Assembly: GCF_010728325.1 (NCBI RefSeq)
Contig: NZ_AP022570.1
Location: 868,001-932,000 of the forward strand
From: Mycolicibacterium poriferae
GTDB lineage: Bacteria > Actinomycetota > Actinomycetes > Mycobacteriales > Mycobacteriaceae
Direction of reading: 5' to 3'
DNA length: 64,000 nucleotides
Shown one piece after another: positions 40,778 to 50,331 of this stretch. The notes beneath the pieces are model-generated. The model made no database searches. It was not told where the DNA came from and saw only the letters and a list, made by a program, of their open reading frames with translations. Positions within the stretch are counted from its first letter, which is position 1; each line of letters opens with the position of its first letter. The position numbers were made by a program, and so were the translations under genes.

Positions 40778-42397
40778 ATGACGACGAGCGCGAGAAAGCG
40801 GGCGACAGGTCGTTCCCTGGCCGTCGTGCTCGTCGTCGGGGCGGTGCTGGTGGGCGTGGCGCTGTCCGTCCGCGATACCGGCTCCGACGAGAAGCTCATC
40901 GAGGGCCCCTACGCGTCGTTGCTGGCCGCGTCGGTCGATCTCGGGCCTGCGCGCGAGGAGAGCATCGAGTTCACCGCCAGCCTGACCGACCGGTCACGAC
41001 CCACGGCGCTGATCGAGTGGGCGCGCGACCGGTCGCTGTCGGTTCAGTGGCGACCCGGCGACGACTGGGTGGTGCTCGAGGGCGCGCCCGCAGCTGTCGA
41101 GCGGGCGTTCGCCGTGTCGGTCCGGGACTACCGGGGGCGGATGGGGCAGCACTTCTACGCCTCGCCGCACCAACCCGCGGTACCCGAACACCTGCAGGGT
41201 GAGGTGTCGGAGATCGGCCGGATCCTCAGCTACCTCCCGCATCACATGTCGCGCCCCGGCCACTTCCCGCTCGACGTGCCCGACCGGGGATTGTCGCCCG
41301 ATGCACTGGTGACCACCTACAACGCCGACGAACTGGTCCGCTCCGGATTCACCGGTGAGGGGATCACCATCGTGATCTTCGCCTTCGACGGATTCCGGCA
41401 GTCCGACCTCGACCAGTTCACCACGATGTTCGGCTTGCCCCAGTTCACCCCGGAGGTCGTCGGTGGATCTCCCGGTGAGCCGCGGGCCGAGCTGTCGATG
41501 GATCTGCAAGTGGCCCATGCGATTGCACCCGCTGCCCGAAAAGTCGTGGTCAACGCCCGGCCGACCGTCGAGGGCGACGGCGGCTACCGCAAGATCGGTG
41601 AGATGCTCGAAGACACCGACCGCCGGTTCCCGGGTGCGGTGTGGAGCTTCTCGATCGGCTGGGGATGCGACAAACTGATCACCGCCGCTGACCTGGCGCC
41701 GGTCCGGTCCGCGTTGCGCACCGCGCAGTCGCACGGAACCACGGCCTTCAACGCCAGCGGTGATCTGGCCGGCATGGAATGCCGTGGCGGACAGGACTGG
41801 TCGTCGCCGCCGAGTGAGCAGGATGTCGGCCTCGACTCGATCGCCTCACTGCCCGAGATGACCAGCGTGGGAGGCACGACGTTGTCCACCGATGCCGACG
41901 GCGAGTGGGTGTCCGAGCAGACCTGGTTCGATGTGCCGCTTTCGCAGGGCACCGGCGGCGGCGTCTCGTCGCTGTTCGAGCTGCCGCCGTGGCAGCAGGT
42001 CGCCGCGCAAGCCGTCCCGTCCGACCGCAACACCGGTATGCGCATGACACCGGATGTCGCCGCGGTGGCCGACCCGTTCACCGGGGTGAGGATCGTTCTC
42101 GACGGCCAGGTCGTCGTCGGCGGCGGGACGTCCCAGTCGGCGCCGATCTGGGCTGGTCTGACTGCGCTGATGAACCAGTATCTGCTCGCCAACGGCGGAT
42201 CCCTCATCGGGGACATCAATCCGCTGCTCTACCGAATCGCCGAGGGCGCACCGCGACCCGCCTACCGCGACGTCACGTTGGGGGGCAACGCCGTCGACAA
42301 CGCCGGCCCCGGTTATGACCTCGTCACCGGACTCGGCACGCCGGACGTCGACAATCTCGCCGAGAATCTGCGGCTCGCTCAACGGGTGCAGTCCTGA
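40778..42397 (+). CDS. S53 family peptidase (sedolisin/kumamolisin)
   Basis: 539 residues. A signal or anchor helix (SLAVVLVVGAVLVGVALSV) is followed by the pro-domain (about 45-165, with the ASLTDRSRPTALIEWARDRS part) and the subtilisin-like core. Catalytic residues: Glu238 and Asp242 in AELSMDLQVAHA, Asp329 in NASGDLAG (oxyanion) and Ser452 in GGTSQSAPIW. The Ca site is the end segment GPGYDLVTGLGTPD. Sedolisins are acid-active serine-carboxyl endopeptidases made as self-cleaving proforms. The gene overlaps the next one in ATGA. A full S53 gene with a dedicated lipoprotein and membrane protein is unusual in mycobacteria. Confidence 0.92.
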   Translation: MTTSARKRATGRSLAVVLVVGAVLVGVALSVRDTGSDEKLIEGPYASLLAASVDLGPAREESIEFTASLTDRSRPTALIEWARDRSLSVQWRPGDDWVVLEGAPAAVERAFAVSVRDYRGRMGQHFYASPHQPAVPEHLQGEVSEIGRILSYLPHHMSRPGHFPLDVPDRGLSPDALVTTYNADELVRSGFTGEGITIVIFAFDGFRQSDLDQFTTMFGLPQFTPEVVGGSPGEPRAELSMDLQVAHAIAPAARKVVVNARPTVEGDGGYRKIGEMLEDTDRRFPGAVWSFSIGWGCDKLITAADLAPVRSALRTAQSHGTTAFNASGDLAGMECRGGQDWSSPPSEQDVGLDSIASLPEMTSVGGTTLSTDADGEWVSEQTWFDVPLSQGTGGGVSSLFELPPWQQVAAQAVPSDRNTGMRMTPDVAAVADPFTGVRIVLDGQVVVGGGTSQSAPIWAGLTALMNQYLLANGGSLIGDINPLLYRIAEGAPRPAYRDVTLGGNAVDNAGPGYDLVTGLGTPDVDNLAENLRLAQRVQS

Positions 42398-44316
42398 TGA
42401 CCGCGCCCGGCATGACCGAATGCCCGATCTGCCAGACCGACGTTCCCGCAGGCGAATACTGCGGGCAGTGTGGCGTGCCGCTGGCCGAACACCGCAGCGG
42501 GGACGGCCCGCACTGGCTGCGCGCCCGCGCTTTCAGCGCCGCACCCGGGCAGCGCCTACTTTCTCCGGCGTTGACCAGTTCGCTGTTCCCGCATCTGAAT
42601 CCGCGGGCGCGCACAGTGTTCCTGATGGGCCTCGGGCTGCTGGCGGCCGCCCTGGTCGCGGCGACGTTGTTGCGGATGCCGGCTGCGCTCATCACGGTCG
42701 CCTCGCTCGGTCTCCCCCTGCTGTTCGTGCTCTACCTCCGCGAATCCGATGCGTTTCGGGATCTTCCACGCCGCGAGTTGGCGTTGACAGCAGCGTTGGG
42801 CGTCGTCCTGGGCGTCGGGTGGGCGCTGCTGACCGGGGCGGCCGTCGCTCGTTCCTACGGTGTCCCGTTGGGTGCGGGTATCGCCGCTGAGCGGATTCTG
42901 CGTGACGGGATCGCGGTGCCGCTGGGCAGCATGCTGCTCATGCTGGTTCCCGCGCTGGTGACCCGGTGGTCGTGGCGAGGTGAGCGGGAGGCCCTGGACG
43001 GCTACGTCATCGGTGCGCTCGGCGCACTGACCTTCACCGCCGCAGCCAACCTGGCCCGGTTGGCGCCGCAGTTCACCACCGGCATGGTCAACCGGGTGCG
43101 TCCGTTGGACGGTCTGCTCGTCGAAGCCGGCGTGCGCGGAGTCGCGATGCCGTTGACCGCTGCGGCGGTCGGCGGGCTCATCGGGACGGCGCTGTGGTTC
43201 ACCCGTCCGCCGACGAAGGTCCACCAGCACCGTGTCTTCGTCCGCGCCATACTCGTCGTGATCGCGGTGGTGGTGGTCGCGATCTACGCGCTGTTGGGGG
43301 TCGTCGATGTCGCCCGCCTTCCGCAATTGGTTCAGCTGGCACTGCATCTGACGTTGACGGGGATTGCGTTGTTCGCGTTGCGGGTCGGTCTGCATCTGGC
43401 GCTGCTGCACGAGGTGCAGGACGACATGCACGCCGACGAGCCCATTCTGTGCGTCGAGTGCAACCACGTGGTGCCGGATGCGCCGTTCTGTGCGATGTGT
43501 GGCGCGGCGATGCGGGCCTGTTCGCGCCGGTCACTTCGGGATCGGCGCGCGGAGCGCCCGGTCCGGCTCGCCGACGATGCGCGTGCCGGCGAGGTCACGG
43601 TGGGTCTGCTGCCCGGTTACTCCATACACTCCGGCACGTTCGAGGCGAACCGGCCGCCGACCACGTCCTTTCGCACCGTTGCGCTGGCGCTCGGGGTCAC
43701 CATCGCGGTGCTGGCGGTCGGGCTGGTCGGGGTCTCGGGGCTCCTCTCCGAGCCGCCCCCCAGATATGTCTGCCCGCCTGACTGCGGGAACCCTCCGATG
43801 AACCGGGCAGTGGAGATCAACCCCCGCTTCACCGCGGCCGACGGCGTTTTCTCGGTGTCCTACCCGGCTGCGGGAGCCGCATACGAGGTCACGACGACCG
43901 ACGACGGCGTGACCGCGGTCCTGCAGGCCGGGGACGGCGGCACGATGCAGTTGTTCAGCCGACCCGCGCAGGGTCGCAGCGCCGAGGAGATCGCTGTGGA
44001 GCTGGTCGACGAAACGTTCCCGGACACCAAGACCGCCTACGAGATCCCGAACACGATGGTCGGCTATCAACCCGGATACGGGTTGGCCGCCGACCTCTGG
44101 CCCCAGGGTGCGATGAGCAGTTCCAGCCGCATGCGCATCATCGTGATGGTCGCCGTGAAGAACGACGTGGCGCTCATCGCGGGGGCGGTTGGGCCGTATC
44201 GCGCTTTCGGACCGGACTTCGGCTCGGGCAAGCCCTCGGCGGCCAGCCTGCAGTTGGCGCTGGACATGGGCAAGTACGTCAACAGCTTCAGCTGGCGCGG
44301 CGACCCGCCCCGGTAG
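42397..44316 (+). CDS. Double zinc-ribbon multi-pass membrane protein
   Basis: 639 residues. An N-terminal zinc ribbon (CPICQTDVPAGEYCGQCG) is followed by about eight membrane helices from residue 75 to 345, a second zinc ribbon (CVECNHVVPDAPFCAMCG near residue 355), one more helix (ALALGVTIAVLAVGLVGVSG) and a C-terminal extracytoplasmic domain (about 470-639) with a Cys pair, VCPPDCGNPP. The middle helices have no clear catalytic motif, although a PrsW-like fold is possible. It overlaps the S53 gene, so the two act together, perhaps as peptidase and membrane partner. Function unknown. Confidence 0.75.
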   Translation: MTAPGMTECPICQTDVPAGEYCGQCGVPLAEHRSGDGPHWLRARAFSAAPGQRLLSPALTSSLFPHLNPRARTVFLMGLGLLAAALVAATLLRMPAALITVASLGLPLLFVLYLRESDAFRDLPRRELALTAALGVVLGVGWALLTGAAVARSYGVPLGAGIAAERILRDGIAVPLGSMLLMLVPALVTRWSWRGEREALDGYVIGALGALTFTAAANLARLAPQFTTGMVNRVRPLDGLLVEAGVRGVAMPLTAAAVGGLIGTALWFTRPPTKVHQHRVFVRAILVVIAVVVVAIYALLGVVDVARLPQLVQLALHLTLTGIALFALRVGLHLALLHEVQDDMHADEPILCVECNHVVPDAPFCAMCGAAMRACSRRSLRDRRAERPVRLADDARAGEVTVGLLPGYSIHSGTFEANRPPTTSFRTVALALGVTIAVLAVGLVGVSGLLSEPPPRYVCPPDCGNPPMNRAVEINPRFTAADGVFSVSYPAAGAAYEVTTTDDGVTAVLQAGDGGTMQLFSRPAQGRSAEEIAVELVDETFPDTKTAYEIPNTMVGYQPGYGLAADLWPQGAMSSSSRMRIIVMVAVKNDVALIAGAVGPYRAFGPDFGSGKPSAASLQLALDMGKYVNSFSWRGDPPR

Positions 44317-44610
44317 CCGGCTGGAACGGTGAACCGCTAGGACCGCACCGAGATCGTCGACGCTCTCAGGGTAGCTGGTGCCCTGAATGGCATTGGCGCA
44401 CCGCCGAACTCATCGGCACAAGGTTCGACGTCGACACGAAACGTTTTCGGTGACCCCTGGCAGGCGACTCACGTCTGAGGCGGCGTGCTCTCCGGAAACC
44501 GGTGCGCCTCATCGAAGCTGTCAATCACCTGCGAGGTGAGGAATCGGCGATTGGCCACGGTTCTCCTCGGGAAAACGACCGATACCAACCACTGACCCAG
44601 AGGGTGGATC
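44317..44610. other. Gene-free region before a small secreted protein
   Basis: 294 bp without a convincing frame. It should hold the promoter of the gene at 44611, but no consensus element stands out. Confidence 0.4.
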
Positions 44611-44901
44611 ATGAACCGCTACATCGGTACAAGTGTCGCAGCAACGGCCATCGCGTTCGGCGCACTCACGTTCGCCGGCAACGCCTGGGCCCAACCCGAC
44701 GAGAACGGGACGCCGCAACCGCCGGGCGACGAGACCGCTGCCGCGACCATCCAACGGCTTCAGAGTGAAGGTCACTCCGTGGTGGTGCAGGGTGCTGTCG
44801 ACGGACCGCTGGAGGCCTGCGACGTCGAGGACGTGACCAGCGGTGAGCAGGAGACGACGATGATCGTGACAGTCGCCTGCGATCCCGACTACGCCGGCTG
44901 A
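44611..44901 (+). CDS. Small secreted protein, unknown function
   Basis: 96 residues. A clear Sec signal (SVAATAIAFGALTFAGNAWAQ, cut after AWA) leads to a mature part with DETAAATIQRLQSEGHSVVV and two Cys (EACDVEDVTS and TVACDPDYAG), likely a disulfide. The pattern recalls the small exported mycobacterial proteins with a helix and short sheet. A ribosome site, GAGGGTG, precedes the ATG. Expressed alone, by position. Confidence 0.78.
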   Translation: MNRYIGTSVAATAIAFGALTFAGNAWAQPDENGTPQPPGDETAAATIQRLQSEGHSVVVQGAVDGPLEACDVEDVTSGEQETTMIVTVACDPDYAG

Positions 44902-44905
44902 CCGC

Positions 44906-45151
44906 TCAGACGATCTTGCGCAGCACCGTCCCGGGCGGATAGTCCAGCACCATCGGTTCCCCGTCCCGGCCGGCCGCGGTGGAGGTCAACGTGACGTGGG
45001 TCATCTGGCCGGTCGCGGTCGGATGCACCGACTTCACATCGGCGACGTGAAAGGCGTTCGCGCGCGGGTCAGGATCGTCGGTGACCGCGAGTACGTCTCC
45101 GGCGCGGACGTCATCGACGGCCACCTCGACGATTTCGAACTGCTCGGACAT
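44906..45151 (-). CDS. Small hypothetical protein
   Basis: 81 residues starting MSEQFEIVEVAVDDVRAGDV. Mostly beta pattern: LAVTDDPDPRANAFHVADVK, then TGQMTHVTLTSTAAGR and DYPPGTVLRKIV. It could be a small beta-barrel or intein-like (Hint/PUA) fold, but no motif is decisive. The start is the ATG at 45151. Longer upstream frames overlap the divergent gene and were rejected. Confidence 0.6.
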   Translation of the reverse strand: MSEQFEIVEVAVDDVRAGDVLAVTDDPDPRANAFHVADVKSVHPTATGQMTHVTLTSTAAGRDGEPMVLDYPPGTVLRKIV

Positions 45152-45248
45152 GGCATCGAGTCTATGAGGTGTCGCGCCGGCGAACAGCTCGCCGCTCGGC
45201 AGGGTCACGCCCCGGCACGGCCCACCGCCGGGCGTAGTCTGCACAACC

Positions 45249-46049
45249 GTGATCGATATCGGCCTGGACGACATGCGCAACTGGTTCGGCTTCGGGGTGG
45301 CGGGCAACTTCGCCGGGCACCTGGAACAGGCCGGTGAGGACGCCGACTTCGTCAACGTCAGCAGTGAGGGCAGCGCGCCCAAAGGGATCTTCCCCTGGTA
45401 CGCCCCGGGCACAGACTCCTTCCTGAGCGAATTCCCGCTGTCCACCGACGCCGTGGTGCTTCCCGACCAGACCGACGGACCCCTGAACCTGCAGATCGAA
45501 CCGGAGGTAGGCCTGGCCTGCCAGGTGGTGTGGGACGGCGACACCGTGGTCACGCTGCGCCCGTTCGCGCTCGGCGCATTCAACGACTGCTCGATCCGCC
45601 GGCCCGGGGCCCCCAAGATCAGCCACAAGAAGAACTGGGGTCCGGCCTCCAAGGGTGTCGCGCCCACGTTCTTCGAGATCAGCGACCTGACACCCGACGG
45701 GCCGACCGCCACCCTGCGGCTGGTCTGCTACCTGCACAGCGACGGCGAGGAGCACGCCTACGGCGTGGACAGCCCGCTGATCGGCTACTCGTACTACGGC
45801 GAGGTGCTGCTGGACTGGATCGTCGAGCGACTGGCCAACCAGAAGGGCTCGGCCGACACCCCGCTGGAAGACGTCGGTGCGCTGATGGTGGCCAGCGGTC
45901 ACCCCGAGAACGTGCTGATCGGGATCGGTGCGACGCGGTACACGCCGCTCGGTGAGTCGACGTTCCTCAAGCCCGGCGACCGGGCCATCGTGCGGGTCTA
46001 CGACACCGAGAGTGAAGCATCCTCCGAGCTCAACCAGTTGGTGCGCTAG
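45249..46049 (+). CDS. Conserved hypothetical protein (DUF5718-like)
   Basis: 266 residues from a GTG at 45249. Seen: NWFGFGVAGNFAGHLEQAGE at the start, and later FGALGAFNDCSIRRPGAPK-like segments (LGAFNDCSIRRPGAPKISHK), then SPLIGYSYYGEVLLDWIVER and VLIGIGATRYTPLGESTFLK. The overall pattern recalls the fumarylacetoacetate-hydrolase-like beta fold found in DUF5718 proteins. No metal ligands are certain. Divergent from the small gene at 45151. Function unknown. Confidence 0.7.
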   Translation: MIDIGLDDMRNWFGFGVAGNFAGHLEQAGEDADFVNVSSEGSAPKGIFPWYAPGTDSFLSEFPLSTDAVVLPDQTDGPLNLQIEPEVGLACQVVWDGDTVVTLRPFALGAFNDCSIRRPGAPKISHKKNWGPASKGVAPTFFEISDLTPDGPTATLRLVCYLHSDGEEHAYGVDSPLIGYSYYGEVLLDWIVERLANQKGSADTPLEDVGALMVASGHPENVLIGIGATRYTPLGESTFLKPGDRAIVRVYDTESEASSELNQLVR

Positions 46050-46103
46050 ATCCCCATACTGTTGCACTCACCGTAGCGCTGTCGACTAGCATCGGTCACT
46101 GTC

Positions 46104-47129
46104 ATGGACGCCGACGACGCCGCCGCTGCGATCGCTGGACAGCGGGCGCTGGTTCTGGGAGCGAGCGGCAATGTCGGCGCCTGCGTGGTCCGGCATCTCG
46201 CGGCCGCCGGCGCCGACGTGCGGGTGCTGCTGCGGGCGTCGAGTTCGACGAACGGCATCGACGGTCTCGACATCGACCGCCGGTACGGCAACCCATTCGA
46301 CCCCGCCGCGGTCGCCGCGGCGATGGCCGACCGCGACGTCGTCTACTACTGCATCGTCGACACGCGCGCCGAACTCCGTGATCCGGCTCCGCTGTTCGCC
46401 ACCAACGTCGAGGGATTACGCACCGTGCTCGACGTCGCGGTCGACGCAGATCTGCGGCGCTTCGTCTTCTGCAGCACGATCGGCACCGTCGCCGTCGAGC
46501 GCGGCGGCGCCGCCGTCGACGAGGACACCCCGTTCAACTGGGCAGACCGCGCGGGCGGCTACATCCAGTCCCGCAGGCAGGCCGAAGACCTCGTGCTGTC
46601 CTACGCCAGGCAGCGCGCCCTGCCGGCGGTGGTCGTCAATGTGTCCAACCCCTACGGCCCGCCCGACTGGCAGCCGCGCCAGGGGGTGTTCGTCCAGATG
46701 GCGGCTCTGGGCAAGATGTCCATCTACATCCGCGGCATCGGCTCGGAAGTCGTCGGCATCGACGACGCGGCCGACGCCATGGTGCGCGCGAGCGTTCGGG
46801 GCCGCGTCGGCGAACGCTACATCGTCTCCGAGCGATACATGAGCCACCGCGAGCTGGTCACGACCGCGGCCGACGCGGTGGGTGCTCGGCGGCCCCGGAT
46901 CGGGGTACCGATGGCGGTGATCCGGATGGTCGCCGGGGTCGCGGACGCCATCGCGGCAGTGTCGCGCCGGGATCTCCCGCTCAGCAGGCAGGGTGCTTGG
47001 CTGCTCGAGCACACCTCACCGGCCAGTCACGCCAAGGCCACCCGGGAGCTCGGCTGGGAACCGCAACCCACCGAGCACTTCATCGCCCGTGCCGCGGAGA
47101 ACTACCTGCGCAGGAGCCGGTCGACCTGA
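46104..47129 (+). CDS. NAD(P)-dependent epimerase/dehydratase (extended SDR) with atypical YxxxR
   Basis: 341 residues. Rossmann motif ALVLGASGNVGACVV, SSTIGTVAVERGG (Ser/Thr of the triad), then YIQSRRQAEDLV where the usual YxxxK has Arg in place of Lys. NPYGPP follows, and FIARAAENYL closes the protein. Family members act on nucleotide sugars or, in actinobacteria, on hydroxysteroids. The Lys-to-Arg change in the catalytic tetrad could lower or alter activity. It stands alone between a hypothetical gene and the cutinase. Confidence 0.85.
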   Translation: MDADDAAAAIAGQRALVLGASGNVGACVVRHLAAAGADVRVLLRASSSTNGIDGLDIDRRYGNPFDPAAVAAAMADRDVVYYCIVDTRAELRDPAPLFATNVEGLRTVLDVAVDADLRRFVFCSTIGTVAVERGGAAVDEDTPFNWADRAGGYIQSRRQAEDLVLSYARQRALPAVVVNVSNPYGPPDWQPRQGVFVQMAALGKMSIYIRGIGSEVVGIDDAADAMVRASVRGRVGERYIVSERYMSHRELVTTAADAVGARRPRIGVPMAVIRMVAGVADAIAAVSRRDLPLSRQGAWLLEHTSPASHAKATRELGWEPQPTEHFIARAAENYLRRSRST

Positions 47130-47274
47130 CACACCGGCCGCCCGTCACCGCGTTGTCGACCCCGGGTGCCGCCCACCGTCTGCAGGTGATCTGAACCGCA
47201 TACGGAATTTATCGGCGACGGCGGGGCTTTCATCAAGTGCTGCCGACAGGGCGGCACCTGATCGAGGAGAGCCG

Positions 47275-48021
47275 ATGTCCGAGCGCCGCAACGCCGCCCA
47301 GTACCCTGACCGATCTTCTGCCGGGAGTGTCCGCCGACTGCTCGCCATGGCCGGTATCGGCGGCGCGGTTGCCGCCGCCCTGATCGGCCCCGGCACCGCG
47401 TCTGCCCAAGCGGAATCGTGCCCCGACGTCGAGGTCGTGTTCGCCCGCGGCACCGCCGAGCCCGCCGGACCGGGCCGGGTGGGTCAGGCATTCATCAGCA
47501 ACCTGCAGAACAGTCTCAACGGCCAGAGCGTGGGCGTGTACGCGGTCAACTACCCGGCCTCCTACGACTTTCTACAGTCCGCCCCGCAGGGCGCCGGTGA
47601 CGCCAGCGCGCACGTGCAGAGCGTCGCTGCCAGCTGCCCCGACACCAGCATCGTGCTCGGCGGCTACTCGCAGGGCGCCGCGGTGGTGGACCTGATCACC
47701 GCCGATCCCGCCGCCACGTTCGGCTTCGGCCAGCCCATGCCGCCCGCGGTGGCCGACCACGTCGCGGCGGTCGCGGTGTTCGGCAACCCCTCCGACAAGA
47801 TCGGCCGGCCGTTGAGCGCGATCAGCCCGCTGTACGGCGCGAAGACGGTCGACCTGTGCAACGGGGCCGACCCCGTGTGCTCCAACGGTGACGACCGGGC
47901 GGCACACAGCCTGTATGTGCAGACCGGGCTGACCGACCGCGCCGCCGACTTCGTCGCGGCCAGGATCTCCGCGGCGCCGGGATCCGCCCCGATGGTCGAC
48001 GCCTCGGACACGGTCGGCTGA
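47275..48021 (+). CDS. Secreted cutinase family esterase
   Basis: 248 residues from the ATG at 47275, with AGGAGAG before it. Sec signal: MAGIGGAVAAALIGPGTASA, mature start near QAESCPD. Cutinase fold: VEVVFARGTAEPAGPGRVG, the elbow GGYSQGAAVVDLI (Ser), CNGADPVCSNGDD (Asp) and AAHSLYVQTG (His). Four Cys give two disulfides. Mycobacterial cutinase-like proteins hydrolyse lipid esters at the cell surface. A GH3 glucosidase gene starts 31 bp downstream. Confidence 0.93.
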   Translation: MSERRNAAQYPDRSSAGSVRRLLAMAGIGGAVAAALIGPGTASAQAESCPDVEVVFARGTAEPAGPGRVGQAFISNLQNSLNGQSVGVYAVNYPASYDFLQSAPQGAGDASAHVQSVAASCPDTSIVLGGYSQGAAVVDLITADPAATFGFGQPMPPAVADHVAAVAVFGNPSDKIGRPLSAISPLYGAKTVDLCNGADPVCSNGDDRAAHSLYVQTGLTDRAADFVAARISAAPGSAPMVDASDTVG

Positions 48022-48052
48022 CGCGCCGCGCCGCGACAGGCACCATGGAGGC

Positions 48053-50323
48053 GTGACGCCCCCACCCACCGATGCTGTGCTCGCCGGACTCAGCCTCGCC
48101 GAGAAAGCGGCTCTGACCAGCGGTACCCGGTTCTGGTACACCGAAAGCGTTGAGCGCCTGCAGCTTCCCTCCGTCATGCTCACCGACGGACCTCACGGTC
48201 TGCGAAAACAGCGCGCCGGAGGTGATCATCTCGGGATCGGCGACAGCGTCCCGGCGACGTGCTTCCCGCCCGCGGCGGCGCTGGGCTCATCGTGGGATGT
48301 GGACCTGGTCGAGCGGGTCGGCGCGGCCCTCGGAACAGAAGCCGCGCACGCGGACGTCGGTGTCCTACTCGGCCCCGGACTGAACATCAAGCGTTCTCCG
48401 TTGTGCGGACGCAACTTCGAGTACCTGTCCGAGGACCCGCTCGTCTCCGGCGTGCTGGCCGCGGCGCTGGTCGCGGGAATCCAGAGCCGGGGAGTCGGGG
48501 CCTGCCCCAAGCATTTCGCGGCCAACAACCAAGAGCACGACCGCATGCGGGTCAGCGCCGATATCGACCCGCGGCCGCTGCGCGAAATCTATCTGCGTGG
48601 GTTCCAACACGTGGTGACCGAGGCCCACCCGTGGGCGATCATGTGCTCCTACAACCGGATCAACGGTGTCCACGCCGCCGAAGACCCCTGGCTGTTGACC
48701 ACCGTGCTGCGCGACCAGTGGTGCTTCGCCGGCCTGGTCGTCTCGGACTGGGGTGCGGTCAACGACCGGGTGGCGGCGCTGATCGCGGGACTGGACCTCG
48801 ACATGCCCGGCTCCGCCTTCGCCGACGCGCAGATCATCGATGCGGTCGCGGCGGGATCGCTCGACGAGGACGTTCTCGACTGCTCGGTGCGCCGCGTGGT
48901 CGACCTGGTGCGACGAACCGGGGCGCCCCCGGCCGCGGCGACGTTCGACACCGATGAACATCACGCGCTGGCTCGCGAAGCCGCGGGACGCGGCATCGTG
49001 CTGCTCAAGAACGACGACGGGCTGCTTCCGCTGCCGACGCGGACGCACATCGCGGTGATCGGCGAGTTCGCCCAGTCCCCGAGGTACCAGGGTGCCGGAT
49101 CGTCGACGATCGTGCCGACCCGCCTGGACTGTGCCCTCGACGAAATCCGCTTGCAGGCAACGGGTGACGTGGTGTTCGCGCGCGGCTTCACCACGGCGGC
49201 AGAGCCACCACCCGGCGAAGCCGACCGGCTTCTCGACGAAGCCGTCGGCGCGGCGGCACACGCCGAGGTCGCCGTCGTCTTCCTCGGCCTGCCGGCGCGC
49301 TGCGAATCCGAGGGCTTCGACCGAGACGACCTGGACCTGCCCGTGGCGCAGCTGCGACTGCTGGACGCGGTGGTGGCGGTCAACCCGCGAACGGTGGTGG
49401 TGCTCTCCAACGGCGGCGTGGTGGCGCTGCCCTTCGCGAGCACGGTCCCGGCCATCTTGGAGGGGTGGCTGCTCGGGCAGGCCGGCGGTGCGGCCACCGC
49501 CGACGTGTTGTTCGGTGCGGTCAACCCGTCGGCGAAGCTCACCGAAACCATCCCGGTACGCGTGCACGACACCCCGGCCTACCTCGCATATCCGGGCGAG
49601 TTCGGTCACGTCCGTTACGGGGAGGGATTGTTCGTCGGCTACCGCTGGTACGACGCGCGGTGCCTCGAGGTGGCGTTCCCCTTCGGACATGGGTTGTCCT
49701 ACACCAGCTTCGATTACGCCGACGCTGTGGCGACGGTCAACTCCGCAGGCGGGCTCGACGTCTCGGTGACCGTCACCAACACCGGCGACGTGGCAGGCCG
49801 CGAGATCGTGCAGGTCTACACGAGCCTGCCCGGCAGCGATGTGAGCCGCCCGCCCCGCGAGCTGAAGGCGTTCACGTCGGTGCACCTCGACACCGGTGCT
49901 TCCACGCGGGCCACGATGACGATTCGGCGACAGGACCTGGCGTACTGGGACATTCGGGTCGATCGCTGGGTTGTCGAGGGCGGTACGTATACCGTCGACG
50001 TCGCCGCATCGAGCCGTGATGTCCGCTGCACGGTTTCCGTTGCCGTCGACGGCGACGACCTCGATATCCCGTTGTCCCCGATGTCCTCGTTGGCCGAGGT
50101 GTTCGCCCACCCCGTGGCCGGTCCGGTCGTGGCGTCAGCGTTCGCCGAACAGATGACCTCCCTCTCCGGGGGTGACGGCCTCATGCCCAAGGTGGACATG
50201 TCGCGGATGCTCGACTCGTTCCCGATCGGCAAGGTCGGCATGCTGGCCTCGGCCGCCGGCGTGGAGGTCGACCCGGCCATGATCAGCGAACTGCTCGATC
50301 GGGCCAACGATCCGCCCGACTGA
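48053..50323 (+). CDS. Glycoside hydrolase family 3 beta-glucosidase-type enzyme
   Basis: 756 residues from a GTG at 48053. The N-terminal barrel has SVMLTDGPHGLRKQRAGGDH, GPGLNIKRSPLCGRNFEYLSEDP and the nucleophile Asp232 in VVSDWGAVNDR. The second domain has GRGIVLLKNDDGLLPLPTRT, then VVFLGLPARCESEGFDRDDL. It ends with a fibronectin III-like domain (VTVTNTGDVAGREIVQVYTS). It cleaves beta-linked sugars such as beta-glucosides. No signal peptide is seen, so it is probably cytosolic. It may be co-transcribed with the cutinase gene. Confidence 0.93.
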   Translation: MTPPPTDAVLAGLSLAEKAALTSGTRFWYTESVERLQLPSVMLTDGPHGLRKQRAGGDHLGIGDSVPATCFPPAAALGSSWDVDLVERVGAALGTEAAHADVGVLLGPGLNIKRSPLCGRNFEYLSEDPLVSGVLAAALVAGIQSRGVGACPKHFAANNQEHDRMRVSADIDPRPLREIYLRGFQHVVTEAHPWAIMCSYNRINGVHAAEDPWLLTTVLRDQWCFAGLVVSDWGAVNDRVAALIAGLDLDMPGSAFADAQIIDAVAAGSLDEDVLDCSVRRVVDLVRRTGAPPAAATFDTDEHHALAREAAGRGIVLLKNDDGLLPLPTRTHIAVIGEFAQSPRYQGAGSSTIVPTRLDCALDEIRLQATGDVVFARGFTTAAEPPPGEADRLLDEAVGAAAHAEVAVVFLGLPARCESEGFDRDDLDLPVAQLRLLDAVVAVNPRTVVVLSNGGVVALPFASTVPAILEGWLLGQAGGAATADVLFGAVNPSAKLTETIPVRVHDTPAYLAYPGEFGHVRYGEGLFVGYRWYDARCLEVAFPFGHGLSYTSFDYADAVATVNSAGGLDVSVTVTNTGDVAGREIVQVYTSLPGSDVSRPPRELKAFTSVHLDTGASTRATMTIRRQDLAYWDIRVDRWVVEGGTYTVDVAASSRDVRCTVSVAVDGDDLDIPLSPMSSLAEVFAHPVAGPVVASAFAEQMTSLSGGDGLMPKVDMSRMLDSFPIGKVGMLASAAGVEVDPAMISELLDRANDPPD

Positions 50324-50331
50324 ACGAGCCG

